Shown here: in pieces, positions 35,667 through 45,060 of the stretch
Layout of the letters: each line of letters begins with the position of its first letter
Numbering within the stretch: the first letter of the stretch is position 1
Assembly (NCBI RefSeq): GCF_002934365.1
Contig: NZ_PTIY01000017.1
Span: 1-64,000, forward strand
Length of the DNA: 64,000 nucleotides
From: Methylobacter tundripaludum
GTDB taxonomy: Bacteria; Pseudomonadota; Gammaproteobacteria; Methylococcales; Methylomonadaceae
Direction: 5' to 3'
The notes under the pieces: model-generated
The model's database searches: none
What the model was told of the DNA's origin: nothing
What the model saw: the letters and a program-made list of their open reading frames with translations, nothing else
Made by a program: the position numbers and the translations under genes

Positions 35667-36484
35667 TTTTTTTCATCCGTATGCTGCAATGTGGCAGTGC
35701 TGCCCGCCATAATGCCGCCATCGAGCACCATTTCCGAGCCGGTTACATACCGGGACTCGTCGGAAGCCAGATATAAAACATTGTAGGCGACATCAAGCGG
35801 CGTTCCCATTTCGTTCAGCGGAATGCCCCTTTTGATAAAATTCAGCGTTTCCGCTCTTTGTTCCGGCGTGTCGCCCATGACACTGTCCCAGATAGGGGTA
35901 TAGATCGCGCCTGGATGCAGCGAATTGCAGCGGATTTTATAGCCGTATTGGGCGCAATAAATCGCCACGCTTTTGGTTAAATTACGCACCGCGCCTTTGC
36001 TTGAGCAATAGGCCGCCGTTTGCGCCATGCCGACCATGCCGGAGCGTGACGACATATTAATGATGGAGCCTCCCTGCGCTTTCATTAATTGAATGCCGTA
36101 TTTACAGCCTAAAAATACGCCGTCCATGTTGACGGCATGTATCGTATGCCAGTCTTCGAGCGACATGTGCTCGACATCCTGCGGTCGCTGGCCGAATTCT
36201 TCCTCGAAGCCGGAAATCCCGGCATTGTTAAACAGGATGTCCAAACGTCCATGCTGTTGGCGGATGACGTCGCAAACCGCCTGCCAATCCGCTTCACGGG
36301 AAACATCCAGATGGTAATAGCAGGCTTGGCTACCGATACTCTCCGCCACAGCCTGTCCCAGATCGTCAAGAATATCGACGATAATGACGAAAGCGCCTTC
36401 ACTGGCCAGCAGTCTGGCCGTTCCGGCGCCAATCCCGCGGCTTCCGCCGGTAATGAGCGCAATTTTGTCTTTTACTCTCGACAT
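35663..36484 (-). CDS. short-chain dehydrogenase/reductase
   Basis: 273 residues of the classical SDR family. TGGSRGIG cofactor motif near the N-terminus, Asp after beta-2 (VDI, suggesting NAD(H)), NNAG, catalytic Ser (NMSSRSG), YCSSK, and a C-terminal SEMVLDGG. Full length. It probably oxidises or reduces a hydroxyl/ketone during or after chain assembly, though a role outside the cluster is possible. It is upstream of nothing on its strand except, 84 bases away, the AT gene, whose transcription runs into it. Confidence 0.88.
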   Translation of the reverse strand: MSRVKDKIALITGGSRGIGAGTARLLASEGAFVIIVDILDDLGQAVAESIGSQACYYHLDVSREADWQAVCDVIRQQHGRLDILFNNAGISGFEEEFGQRPQDVEHMSLEDWHTIHAVNMDGVFLGCKYGIQLMKAQGGSIINMSSRSGMVGMAQTAAYCSSKGAVRNLTKSVAIYCAQYGYKIRCNSLHPGAIYTPIWDSVMGDTPEQRAETLNFIKRGIPLNEMGTPLDVAYNVLYLASDESRYVTGSEMVLDGGIMAGSTATLQHTDEKN

Positions 36485-36568
36485 TTACTTAGAGTCCTGA
36501 AATTGAGTGTGCAGTTGTGTTATTGGCTGGAAAGAGGAAGAACAATAAAAATCGTCAGTTGTATCGGG

Positions 36569-37717
36569 TTATGCAGGCGTGGCGGCATGCTTGACCGGCT
36601 CGACCTCATCCAGCGCAAAATAGCCGTTATAGCCTTGCATGTAGATGGCGGCGCGGTGTCCGAACAGGATCACAGCCTGGGTTTTGGTTGTCAGTATTTC
36701 GTCGTAGCCTTTTGCGTTAACCTGTGTGCCGATGGGGTATGACCGGTTCCAGTCGATTACCCGTTGTTGCGGCGTTTTTAAGTCTTGTTTTCTATCGGGC
36801 TGGGTAGTGGTTTGGTTGTCGGCGGATTTCGGCGCAGGGCTGGGTTGGCTGCTTTGCGCTACGGTATTCGGTTTGAACTGGCTTTTGATGCTTCTGATCA
36901 GTTTGCTCAGCACGTCGCCGGGGCCAAGCTCAAGAAACTCCATGTCGCCTTGTTGCAGCAGATAGTGCATGCTGTCCAGCCAGCGCACTGAGTGGGTCAA
37001 TTGATCCGCCAGATTCCGGGCGATGCTGTCGGCTTGATAGGGCAGGGCGTGGATATTGGCAATGACCGGGATTTTCGGCGCAGCAAAAGTGAAACTGTCC
37101 AGAAACTGGCTGAATTCGTTCTGTACCGGTTGCATATAGCGGGAATGAAATGCGCCGCTGACATTCAGCGGGATAAACATGGCCTGTTCCTGTTCGAAAT
37201 AGGTTTGCGCATTTTGAATATCCGCTTCCAGCCCGGATATGATGGTTTGGGTGGGGGCGTTATAGTTGGCGATGTCGATGGACGTGAGTCCGTTATCGGC
37301 TAATATGTCGCTGATTTTGTCTGAGGTCAGGCCGATGATCGCCGCCATCGCGCCTTTAGGCGCTGTACTCATCAGTTCGCCGCGTTTTTTGACCAGTTTA
37401 AGGCCGTCTTCAAAGCGGATTACACCGGCGCTTTCCAGCGCGTTATATTCACCGAGGCTGTGGCCTGCGACAAAGTCCGGGTGTTCGCCGTTGTCTTTTA
37501 GCTGCTGCCTGTAGGCGAGGGCGTTGACAACATAGAGTGCGGGCTGGGTGTATTGTGTCCGGCCCAGTTGCCGGTTCGGGTCTTGAAGGCAAAGCTCCTT
37601 GATGGAATAGCCCAGAATTGCATCCGCTGTTGCAGTCATGTCAGGGAATGTATCGAACAGGTTTTCGCCCATACCGATATGTTGCGAGCCTTGGCCGGGA
37701 AACAGGTAAGTTTTCAT
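36569..37717 (-). CDS. trans-acting malonyl acyltransferase (PedD-like)
   Basis: 382 residues, FabD fold. Nucleophile elbow GHSLGE (S87), malonate-binding R112 in KKRGELM, catalytic His in GAFHS, and the N-terminal FPGQGSQ. A C-terminal tail of about 90 residues (Gln/Ser/Pro-rich linker, then RVIDWNRSYPIGTQV) extends beyond FabD. It is the expected supplier of malonyl units to the AT-less synthases. Divergent from the acyl hydrolase gene across a 186-base gap. Confidence 0.92.
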   Translation of the reverse strand: MKTYLFPGQGSQHIGMGENLFDTFPDMTATADAILGYSIKELCLQDPNRQLGRTQYTQPALYVVNALAYRQQLKDNGEHPDFVAGHSLGEYNALESAGVIRFEDGLKLVKKRGELMSTAPKGAMAAIIGLTSDKISDILADNGLTSIDIANYNAPTQTIISGLEADIQNAQTYFEQEQAMFIPLNVSGAFHSRYMQPVQNEFSQFLDSFTFAAPKIPVIANIHALPYQADSIARNLADQLTHSVRWLDSMHYLLQQGDMEFLELGPGDVLSKLIRSIKSQFKPNTVAQSSQPSPAPKSADNQTTTQPDRKQDLKTPQQRVIDWNRSYPIGTQVNAKGYDEILTTKTQAVILFGHRAAIYMQGYNGYFALDEVEPVKHAATPA

Positions 37718-37903
37718 TTTTTTATGTGACCATTAATTGGGGTAACAAGCAGGTGCAGCGTTTAATCGAGTATAACAATTAATTCTGAATCTAACTATAG
37801 GTTGTCGCCGTGCCTGCGATTTGCGTACACTGTCGTTATTTCCGGTTTGCCAGGGATGAGTAGAGTCATCGTTGCGCCATTGGATGTCTGAAACAGGTGA
37901 TAA
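37718..37903. other. divergent promoter region
   Basis: 186 bases between the oppositely oriented acyltransferase and acyl hydrolase genes, AT-rich near the AT gene. It must contain promoters for both directions; no confident boxes assigned. Confidence 0.35.
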
Positions 37904-38908
37904 ATGACTGAGGATACTCGAACTGAACAATTAAAGCCTATCGTCTGGATGTTTTCCGGGCAAGGCGCCCAGTATTTCCAGATGGGTAGCGCGCTTTATA
38001 ACACGAACGAGGCGTTCAGGTTCTGGATGGACAGGCTGGATCAGCTTGCCGCCAATTATGTCGGGCAGTCGATCGTTGAAATGCTGTATGACGAAAAGCA
38101 GTCTCTAAGCCAGCCTTTTGAACAGATCTTGTATACGCACCCGGCGCTTTTTATGGTGCAGTACTCGCTGGCTCAAACGCTTCTGGCCGAGAATTTGCCG
38201 GCACCGGATTATCTGTTCGGCGCGAGTCTGGGCGAGTTTGTGGCGGCTGCGTTGGCGGATGTCGCCGATGTCGAGGTCATGCTGTTTGATATTATCAAGC
38301 AGGCCCGGTTATTCGATTCGCATTGCAGCGGCGGCGCGATGCTGGCCGTTATCGATGATGTCGATACTTTTCAAACCAACCCTGCGTTTTCAGACGGTTG
38401 CGAACTGGCCGGGGTTAATTTTGACAGGTGTTTTGTCGTGTCCGGGTTCAGAAGCAAAATCCTGCAAATTGCAGGGCAACTCAGGCGGCAGGATATTCCT
38501 CATCAGCTTTTGCCGGTTTCCGTGGCTTTTCATTCATCGTTGGTAGAGGCGGCTAAGGATACCTTTAGCACGATGTTTGCGGGCAGCGTTTATCGTTCCG
38601 CCAAAATACCGGTTGTTTCCTGTGCTGCGTCAACGGGCGGAGATGAAGTGGAGGAAAGGTTTTCGCCGGCGTACTGGTGGCGTGTGATACGGCAACCGAT
38701 TGAATTTAGGCAGGCGTTGGCTGAATTCCAGCGCAACAATCCGCAGGCGGTTTATCTGGATATAGGGCCGTCCGGGAATATGGCGACGTTTACAAAATAC
38801 AACCTGCCGGCAAGCCTACATAACCGGGTTATGCCGATTATGACGCCGTTTGGTAATGACAATGAAAATATCAAGGCGATTCGGGGGAGATTGCCGATGC
38901 TGGCCTGA
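37904..38908 (+). CDS. AT-fold acyl hydrolase (PedC-like)
   Basis: 334 residues, AT fold with FSGQGAQ, GASLGE (S108) and AFHS. In the column of the malonate-binding Arg (R112 in the neighbouring AT, ten residues before Gly-Ala-Met) this protein has A134, with an Arg shifted by one. Loss of that Arg is characteristic of PedC-type acyl hydrolases that clear stalled acyl chains from ACPs in trans-AT systems (family knowledge). It could instead be an AT for a non-malonyl unit. Confidence 0.8.
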   Translation: MTEDTRTEQLKPIVWMFSGQGAQYFQMGSALYNTNEAFRFWMDRLDQLAANYVGQSIVEMLYDEKQSLSQPFEQILYTHPALFMVQYSLAQTLLAENLPAPDYLFGASLGEFVAAALADVADVEVMLFDIIKQARLFDSHCSGGAMLAVIDDVDTFQTNPAFSDGCELAGVNFDRCFVVSGFRSKILQIAGQLRRQDIPHQLLPVSVAFHSSLVEAAKDTFSTMFAGSVYRSAKIPVVSCAASTGGDEVEERFSPAYWWRVIRQPIEFRQALAEFQRNNPQAVYLDIGPSGNMATFTKYNLPASLHNRVMPIMTPFGNDNENIKAIRGRLPMLA

Positions 38909-38916
38909 TCCGGCGT

Positions 38917-39840
38917 CTATTGTTTATTCGCGTCAGCCTTGTCGGATTTATCCGCTTTATCCGCCGGCCCGGCAGTATAGTCGCTGCCCAGTATGATCGG
39001 CAGGCCGCTTTTACCGGAGCCGATGACAACGACTTTGGAGTTATTTGATTTTGCCAGCTCGACCGTTGCATTGATGCCTTGCCAAGTCAGGTATTTTTGG
39101 GATATGCCGTCGGTAATGGTGCTCTGGAAGTCGCGGATGCCTTCGGCTTCAATCTTTTTGCGCAGCTTTTCCTTTTCTTCGGCCAGCAGCCTGAATTCAT
39201 AGGCTAACGCGACCTGTTTGGCCTGTTCTTTCTGTTCAATCGAATTACGCACGGTTTCAGGAAGCGTGATGTCGCGAATTAAAATTTCATCAACGAAGAT
39301 ATAGTGGCCGGCTGATTCATTTGTGTTTGAGGTGCCGAGTCCGTTTTTGATGCTTTGTTGAATTTGCTCTTCGATCAATGTTCGCTTCACGGAGTAGAGT
39401 TCTTCCGGTTCATATTGACCGATAACGTTACGCACATGGCTGCCCATTTCCGGTATCAACAATATATTGATATAGTCCGGGCCGATATATCGGTGCAGTT
39501 CGGGCAGATAGTTTTCTAAGGGGCGAAAACGAATGGATGCTTCAACCAGGACGCTAAGGCCGTTTTTGCTGATGGTGTTGAACACAACGGTTTCCCTTTG
39601 TTGTCGTGTGTCATAGATTGTCATTTTGTCCCACGGGAAGATCAGCGTCGTGCCTTCCCCGTAGCTGCGCTCCATTTCTGTGCCGCCGAAAAAACGGCGC
39701 CACAGAACGCCTTTATATCCTGAATCGATGCTGATCAGCATCATGGGCAGGGCGGATAGAAACAGCAGTGCGGCTAAGAGCAGCGCGATTGCTATTTCAA
39801 GACGATGAGTTTCAAGCCAGTTAGTTATTTTGTTAAACAT
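38917..39840 (-). CDS. SPFH/prohibitin-family membrane protein
   Basis: 307 residues with an N-terminal transmembrane helix (IAIALLLAALLFLSALPMML), an SPFH domain (RRFFGGTEMERSYGEGTTLIF and on), a charged coiled-coil (EQKEQAKQVALAYEFRLLAEE) and a Lys/Asp-rich tail. Such proteins form ring or scaffold assemblies in membranes. It is separated by 3 bases from the ABC exporter gene upstream and is clearly co-expressed. A link to product export or membrane protection is inference. Confidence 0.85.
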   Translation of the reverse strand: MFNKITNWLETHRLEIAIALLLAALLFLSALPMMLISIDSGYKGVLWRRFFGGTEMERSYGEGTTLIFPWDKMTIYDTRQQRETVVFNTISKNGLSVLVEASIRFRPLENYLPELHRYIGPDYINILLIPEMGSHVRNVIGQYEPEELYSVKRTLIEEQIQQSIKNGLGTSNTNESAGHYIFVDEILIRDITLPETVRNSIEQKEQAKQVALAYEFRLLAEEKEKLRKKIEAEGIRDFQSTITDGISQKYLTWQGINATVELAKSNNSKVVVIGSGKSGLPIILGSDYTAGPADKADKSDKADANKQ

Positions 39841-39843
39841 GGT

Positions 39844-41475
39844 TTATTTTTTCCTGGAATGGGTTACTTCGGCGATCAAGCCTTCTTCCATATGGAAGTG
39901 CCGGTCGCAGCAGTCGAAGTATTTTTCATCGTGAGTAACGGCAATAATGGTTTTACCGTTAGCTTTTAGTTCGGGCAGGATTTCATGGTAAAAAATCTTG
40001 CGAAATTGGGGATCCTGGTCCGCGGCCCATTCGTCAAAAACCATCACCGGTCTGTCTTCGAGTATCGAAATGATCAGCGCCAGACGCTTTTTCTGTCCGG
40101 TGGACAGGTTAAGGGTGTCGAACTCGCCATTGATCAAGCCGGTTTTTTCTTTTAAGCCCATGCGCTTGAGCAAGTCATCGACGCGCTGTTGATCGATTTC
40201 ATGAATACCGTAGGTGCGTGAGAACAGGTGGTAATCGGCAAGAATCGCGGTAAACATGTTGCGGTAGGCGAAGATGTTGGCTGCCGAGATCAGCGTATCG
40301 TTAAGGCGTATTTGTCCGTCGCAGGGTTGATACAGTCCGAGCAAAAGTTTGATCAGCGTGGATTTGCCGGAGCCGTTGCCGCCGGTAAGGAACAGGATTT
40401 CATTATGCCGGACGTGTAAATCGATCGGACCGGTTGAAAAATTGACAGCGTCGAACTCGTCGCGATATTGATGACGGATTTTTTGTAGCGACAGCTTTTC
40501 AAATGCAGGGAACAGGACGCAGTCTTTTTTTAACAGCTCCTGATGCTTGTCCAGTAATGCTTCCGTCTTGAAAATCAACGATAAGGATTTTTCTGCATTG
40601 GTAAAAGTCGGCATCCAGGCGAAAACATTGCTTACCGGCCCCATTAAAAACAGTCCGGCGGTGACGATCTTAATAACCGTGTCAGGGTAGGCGGCAATGC
40701 TCAGTTGGGGAACCAGGAAAACCAGTACCGCCATTAAAAAATAAAACGAACTCTGTATAGCGATAAAGTTGATCGCCATATCCAGATTGGCGCGAATCCG
40801 GTTGTCCTTGGCCCGTCCGGCCAGAACACCGGCGGAACGGAGCAAGTCCTGTTCGCGGTCGTGGTTCAGCTTTATTTCCTTAAAACCTTCGAGTAAGTCG
40901 GATAGCGAATAGTAGACGTTTTGCTCGCTTGCAATCGCAATATCAAGAACTTTATTGGTTTTCTGGCTTCTTTTGTAAGACATCCAGGCGGCGATCAGAA
41001 TAAATACTAAAGTCAGGCAAAATGCCGCCAGTGAGAGATAGGCCAGATACAGCGTGGTAAATGTGATGATGACCAGGCTTTGTAGCGAGACAATAATCGG
41101 CAATGAAGACAGCGACAGGGTATAGGTGTGCTGGTTAATGGCGGTATACAGTTCCGCCTGGCCTATTTTTTCAAGGTTTTCAAAATTACAGCCGGAGATT
41201 TTATTAAAGATCCGAATGCGGATAGCCTCTATCAGGCTTTCGCCAAGCTCTGTTCCCGTCCGCCACACATACTTTTGGGAGAGTATGTAAATGAGCAGGC
41301 AAACCGCAAAAAAAGCCACGCCTATCAGTCTGAATTCACTGTTCGATGCGTGTTCTGCAGAGGTGTTGAGGATTGCCAGAAGTAAAACGTTGCTTAGTCC
41401 GGCCAGGATTGAATAAAACGCGATTTTCCCCTTTGGGGCATCGGTTTCATTCAGAAAAGTATGAACTAGATTCAC
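39844..41475 (-). CDS. cyclic-peptide-type ABC exporter (SyrD/PvdE family)
   Basis: 543 residues: six transmembrane helices (about 15-300) fused to an ATPase. Walker A GGNGSGKST, signature LSTGQKKR, Walker B VMVFDEWAADQDP. The W-A-A-D-Q-D-P variant and LSTGQ signature are typical of the SyrD/PvdE siderophore/lipopeptide exporter group. GTG start without a clear Shine-Dalgarno. It is the best candidate for export of the cluster product. Confidence 0.9.
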   Translation of the reverse strand: MNLVHTFLNETDAPKGKIAFYSILAGLSNVLLLAILNTSAEHASNSEFRLIGVAFFAVCLLIYILSQKYVWRTGTELGESLIEAIRIRIFNKISGCNFENLEKIGQAELYTAINQHTYTLSLSSLPIIVSLQSLVIITFTTLYLAYLSLAAFCLTLVFILIAAWMSYKRSQKTNKVLDIAIASEQNVYYSLSDLLEGFKEIKLNHDREQDLLRSAGVLAGRAKDNRIRANLDMAINFIAIQSSFYFLMAVLVFLVPQLSIAAYPDTVIKIVTAGLFLMGPVSNVFAWMPTFTNAEKSLSLIFKTEALLDKHQELLKKDCVLFPAFEKLSLQKIRHQYRDEFDAVNFSTGPIDLHVRHNEILFLTGGNGSGKSTLIKLLLGLYQPCDGQIRLNDTLISAANIFAYRNMFTAILADYHLFSRTYGIHEIDQQRVDDLLKRMGLKEKTGLINGEFDTLNLSTGQKKRLALIISILEDRPVMVFDEWAADQDPQFRKIFYHEILPELKANGKTIIAVTHDEKYFDCCDRHFHMEEGLIAEVTHSRKK

Positions 41476-41511
41476 TGGGTTGAAGTTTGTATTTTGCTGT
41501 CCGGTAAAGAT

Positions 41512-41694
41512 TTATTTCGATTGTGAATGTTCGGCCTTAAAAGTCGAAAGCAAAATAAGCAGAATAATTCCGACGACCGGGGACAGGAAGAAAGAAAGCA
41601 GAAACAGGCCGTTAAAACCTAACGGCTGTTTCCTTCCGGCCAGGCCGATAACCATGCATAAAAGCAGGTACATTAAAAAATAAAAAAATGGCAT
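41512..41694 (-). CDS. small two-helix membrane protein
   Basis: 60 residues: hydrophobic helix (FYFLMYLLLCMVIGLAG), RKQPLGFNG turn, second helix (LFLLSFFLSPVVGIILLILL), charged tail. This GRKxPLGFxG pattern recurs in short unannotated bacterial proteins. It sits in line with DUF697 and the exporter on the minus strand (gaps 58 and 36 bases). Function unknown. Confidence 0.55.
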   Translation of the reverse strand: MPFFYFLMYLLLCMVIGLAGRKQPLGFNGLFLLSFFLSPVVGIILLILLSTFKAEHSQSK

Positions 41695-41752
41695 CTTTGG
41701 GTCTCGTTATTAAACGACAACGCTCCTGAAAGGTTTTGAATGCAACTAGGAT

Positions 41753-42262
41753 TTATGTCGCCGCTGGATCGGCTTTTTTCTTGCCTTCGTCAAAAGCAGC
41801 TTTGAAATCATCTATTTTAGCTTTGGGGTCAAAATTAGACAGGTCGCCGCCATTTTTCAGGTGATTGACCATGACTTTGCCAACGGCATAGGCGGATGCT
41901 GCTGCAAGCATGGGCATGCTCAACGACGCCAGCACAGAACCAATGCCCGGTACTACCTTGAACAGTGTGACGGCAGTTGCTCCGACCAGCAGTTGAGGCG
42001 AAAGGCTGCCGATCAGAATGGTGAGAATTGAGCGGGTTTTCGATTCGGAAAAAGGTTTCTCGTAGATATCCAACAACTCATTGACCATTTTTATTTCAAT
42101 GGCTGCAATGGCCGCCACGTCCCAGAAAGGGAATGGAATAGCCCCGGATCCTGCCGCCCAGCCGGTGTATTTGCTGATAACAAGATTGGCGGCCTTCTCG
42201 CGGGAAGTTTCGGTGTCTTCAGATTGTACTGCGTTTGATTCGGCTGGTTGTTTAGTTGTCAC
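41753..42262 (-). CDS. DUF697-like membrane-associated protein
   Basis: 169 residues: charged N-terminus, conserved AAGSGAIPFPFWDVAAIAAI, SPQLLVGATAVTLFKVVPG hydrophobic segment, second hydrophobic stretch (SLSMPMLAAASAYAVGKVMV), and a Lys/Asp tail. DUF697 (YcjF-like) proteins are membrane-linked partners of GTPases; function unknown. It appears to head a four-gene minus-strand operon with the small membrane protein, exporter and SPFH protein. Confidence 0.75.
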   Translation of the reverse strand: MTTKQPAESNAVQSEDTETSREKAANLVISKYTGWAAGSGAIPFPFWDVAAIAAIEIKMVNELLDIYEKPFSESKTRSILTILIGSLSPQLLVGATAVTLFKVVPGIGSVLASLSMPMLAAASAYAVGKVMVNHLKNGGDLSNFDPKAKIDDFKAAFDEGKKKADPAAT

Positions 42263-42408
42263 GATAGTGTCTCCTTGTTTGTTATTGTTTCGCAGAGACT
42301 AGCATAATGATTGTGCGGCATCAAGGTTGTTTTTGGTGTAGTCGAATTTATTGTTTTAAAATTTTTTCCCGATTGACCTGCAATCAAAAACCAGATAAAT
42401 GTAGTGCC

Positions 42409-43758
42409 ATGATTACAGTTGAAAAATTAGGTTCCGAGCAATTTAAACAGGATTACGGTCTGCGTTATGCCTATGTGGCGGGTGCAATGGCCAAAGCTAT
42501 TGCTTCCAAAGAGCTGGTGATTCGCATGGGCCAGGCCGGTTATCTCGGTTTTTACGGTACCGGCGGCATGTCGTTGCAAGTGGTTGAAGCGGCAATTGCG
42601 CATATCCAGCAGGTTTTGTGTCGCGGAGAGGCCTACGGAATGAATTTGTTATCCGACCTGTCCCGGCCGAAACAGGAAATGGATACGGTGGATCTGTTTC
42701 TGCGTTACGGCGTACATAATATCGAAGCATCCGCCTATATGCAGATTACGCCGGCGCTGGTCAAGTATAGGTTGAAGGGGGTAAGTACTGACGCTCAGGG
42801 ATGTTTGATTGTCCCGAACAGGGTGATCGCCAAAGTTTCACGGCCCGAGGTGGCGCAGCTTTTTCTGGCTCCGGCGCCGGAACAGATCGTCAGTCGTCTG
42901 CTCGAAGAAGGCCGGATTTCGGAACAGGAGGCGGCCTTATCCGGGCGGTTGCCGGTCGCTTCGGATGTCTGCGTGGAATCGGATTCCGGTGGACATACCG
43001 ATATGGGCGTTGCCTCGGTTCTACTGCCGACCATTATCCGTTTGCGGGACGGTCTGCAACAACAATATCAGTATCGGAAACCGGTGAGGGTAGGTGCTGC
43101 CGGAGGCATCGGTACCCCTGAGTCGGCCGCATGCGCGTTTATGTTGGGCGCTGATTTTATTGTCACCGGCTCGATTAACCAGTGCACCGTGGAGGCAGGA
43201 ACCAGCGATAGGGTCAAGGACATGCTTCAAGGGATAAACATTCAGGATACCGCTTATGCTCCGGCCGGAGACATGTTTGAACTGGGCGCAAAGATTCAGG
43301 TGATGAAGAAAGGCGTTTTTTTTCCTGCCAGGGCCAATAAGCTTTACGATCTTTGGCGAAATTACGGTTCGCTGGATCTTATCGACGCCCCGGTCCGTAA
43401 GGAAATACAGGATAAATACTTCAGGCGCAGTTTTGACGAGGTGTATCAGGAAACAAAAGGCTATTACCAGCAGCAGTTTCCCGAAGAAATTGAAAAAGCG
43501 GAACGCAGCCCAAAGGTTATGATGGCGTTGATTTTTCGCTGGTACTTTGTCCACACCATGCGTCTTGCCCTGGAAGGCGGCAGCGAACAGCGTGTGGATT
43601 ATCAGGTGCACACCGGCCCGGCTCTGGGCGCATTTAACCAATGGGTTCAGGGTACATCGCTTGAGGATTGGCGGAATCGTCATGTCGATGCCATTGGCGA
43701 ACACCTGATGCAGGCGTCTGCCGACTATATGAACCGGCGGTTACAGATATTTTTGTAG
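42409..43758 (+). CDS. PfaD-family trans-acting enoyl reductase (PedB-like)
   Basis: 449 residues of the PfaD/FMN TIM-barrel family. Visible: VIRMGQAGYLGFYGTGGMS, NIEASAYMQITPALVKYR, ESDSGGHTDMG, GAAGGIGTPESAACAF, PAGDMFELGAKIQVMKKG. In trans-AT clusters this enzyme reduces enoyl-ACP double bonds in trans. ATG 42409 is chosen because the family begins near ITVEKLG; an earlier frame from 42307 is poorly coding. Neither synthase in the window has a DH, so its substrate module presumably lies beyond the right edge. Confidence 0.92.
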   Translation: MITVEKLGSEQFKQDYGLRYAYVAGAMAKAIASKELVIRMGQAGYLGFYGTGGMSLQVVEAAIAHIQQVLCRGEAYGMNLLSDLSRPKQEMDTVDLFLRYGVHNIEASAYMQITPALVKYRLKGVSTDAQGCLIVPNRVIAKVSRPEVAQLFLAPAPEQIVSRLLEEGRISEQEAALSGRLPVASDVCVESDSGGHTDMGVASVLLPTIIRLRDGLQQQYQYRKPVRVGAAGGIGTPESAACAFMLGADFIVTGSINQCTVEAGTSDRVKDMLQGINIQDTAYAPAGDMFELGAKIQVMKKGVFFPARANKLYDLWRNYGSLDLIDAPVRKEIQDKYFRRSFDEVYQETKGYYQQQFPEEIEKAERSPKVMMALIFRWYFVHTMRLALEGGSEQRVDYQVHTGPALGAFNQWVQGTSLEDWRNRHVDAIGEHLMQASADYMNRRLQIFL

Positions 43759-43817
43759 CGTTTATCCCATTATGTTGTGCCATGCCTGCGGAATTTTCAG
43801 ACATGGGTCGCCGGTGT

Positions 43818-44852
43818 TTAAGCCCTGAGTTTTAGCTTTTCCTGTTGCGGAATTTTGCTTAAATCCACGCTGTCTTGATAAAGCTGAATGCTGCCGGTTT
43901 GCGTGTCGATCAGATACTTGTTGAATTGGCTGCCGTGCAAGGTCTTTTTCAATTGAATTTTGGCGTCGTAGATCGGGAGCAACCGGATCATATAGATTTC
44001 CCGGTTATAGTCGGGGTTACGCCAAGTCTCGGCGGCATGGAAGGTTTTGTTGTTAAATAAAACAACTTGGCCTGCTTGCCAGTCATTTTTTATAAACTTG
44101 TCGGCATAATAATCTCTGACAAAGTTTGTACTGATTTTGTAATTCTCCATTAATGCCTTATAGGGTGCGCCATTGATAAAATTCTTCATTGCCGTGGCGT
44201 CGATTTTATCGCTGTCGATATAGCCGTTTTCATCAAGATAGGCCGGGATATTTAAAAATGCATCCTCGAATAACCTCAATAGCACATTTCCCGGAACTTT
44301 TAATTTGCATTTGGACTCCGGCAGAATGGCTAAGCGACCGCCGTTATCTTCGTTAACGTCAATAAGCGGGATGTATACCGTTATATCGTTCTCGGTTTCA
44401 TAAAAGTGATGAAAATTCGGTATGTCGGAATGGATGTCTATGAATGACCGATGATTATGGTCGTTACCCAGGTAAATATCGTAGGACGCGACAATAAACC
44501 GGGTCTTAAAAAAACGTTGGCAATTCTGCTGCAATAAATGCGAACACACCTTTTCAATAAAGGTTTGCTCAAGATGAATGGCTTTGTTGTAGGACTTACT
44601 GTACAGCTTTGTGACCATCTTGTTGGCCAGTCCGGGGAGCAGGGAGAACAAAGAACCGGTGATTTTTCCTTCAAGATAAGCTTGGTGTTCGTTTTTAGTG
44701 AAATACTGAGGATAGTCGTTGCGGACTTCAGCGACATTTTTATAATGATTTTTCATGTCCTCAAGCAGCCCGTCGGGCAGGGAAACACCGGTGTCAATGA
44801 AACCGTTGGTAAAGTATTCATTAAAATATTGCGTATTCAGAATGCTTTGCAT
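43818..44852 (-). CDS. putative 2-oxoglutarate/Fe(II) oxygenase, paralogue A
   Basis: 344 residues, no name available. HxD motif at H141-S-D143 (IDIHSDIPNFHHF), a distal His at H272 (FNNKTFHAAETW), and Arg12-18 residues later (NREIYMIRLLP). This arrangement is that of a PhyH-like double-stranded beta-helix oxygenase. AAGGAG precedes ATG by 7 bases. The protein at 47277-48296 is a clear paralogue along its whole length. Likely a tailoring hydroxylase; substrate unknown. Confidence 0.7.
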   Translation of the reverse strand: MQSILNTQYFNEYFTNGFIDTGVSLPDGLLEDMKNHYKNVAEVRNDYPQYFTKNEHQAYLEGKITGSLFSLLPGLANKMVTKLYSKSYNKAIHLEQTFIEKVCSHLLQQNCQRFFKTRFIVASYDIYLGNDHNHRSFIDIHSDIPNFHHFYETENDITVYIPLIDVNEDNGGRLAILPESKCKLKVPGNVLLRLFEDAFLNIPAYLDENGYIDSDKIDATAMKNFINGAPYKALMENYKISTNFVRDYYADKFIKNDWQAGQVVLFNNKTFHAAETWRNPDYNREIYMIRLLPIYDAKIQLKKTLHGSQFNKYLIDTQTGSIQLYQDSVDLSKIPQQEKLKLRA

Positions 44853-45060
44853 ATTTATCTCCTTGTTTATCGTGGCGTCATGCCGGTATTATGCATCAAC
44901 GCTTTTATATATGGCTAGGGTTTCGGTTTATGTCGTTCAGCGCAGCTTGACTTTGTTCGGTGTAGTTGTGAGTATGTCAGCGTTTTACCGAATATCAAAT
45001 AAAATTAATACGGCTTATTAAAAATAAATCAGCCGTTGTTTTCCAACCAGGCTTTTAATA
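44853..45060. other. divergent intergenic region
   Basis: 208 AT-rich bases between paralogue A (minus) and the first methyltransferase (plus). It must hold both promoters; nothing specific recognised. Confidence 0.3.

Noticed and set aside
36137-36742. 201-codon plus-strand frame over the SDR gene
   Set aside because: The minus strand encodes a complete SDR with all motifs; the plus frame is its shadow.
43021-43704. 227-codon antisense frame over the PfaD gene
   Set aside because: Shadow of a conserved coding sequence; no motif.
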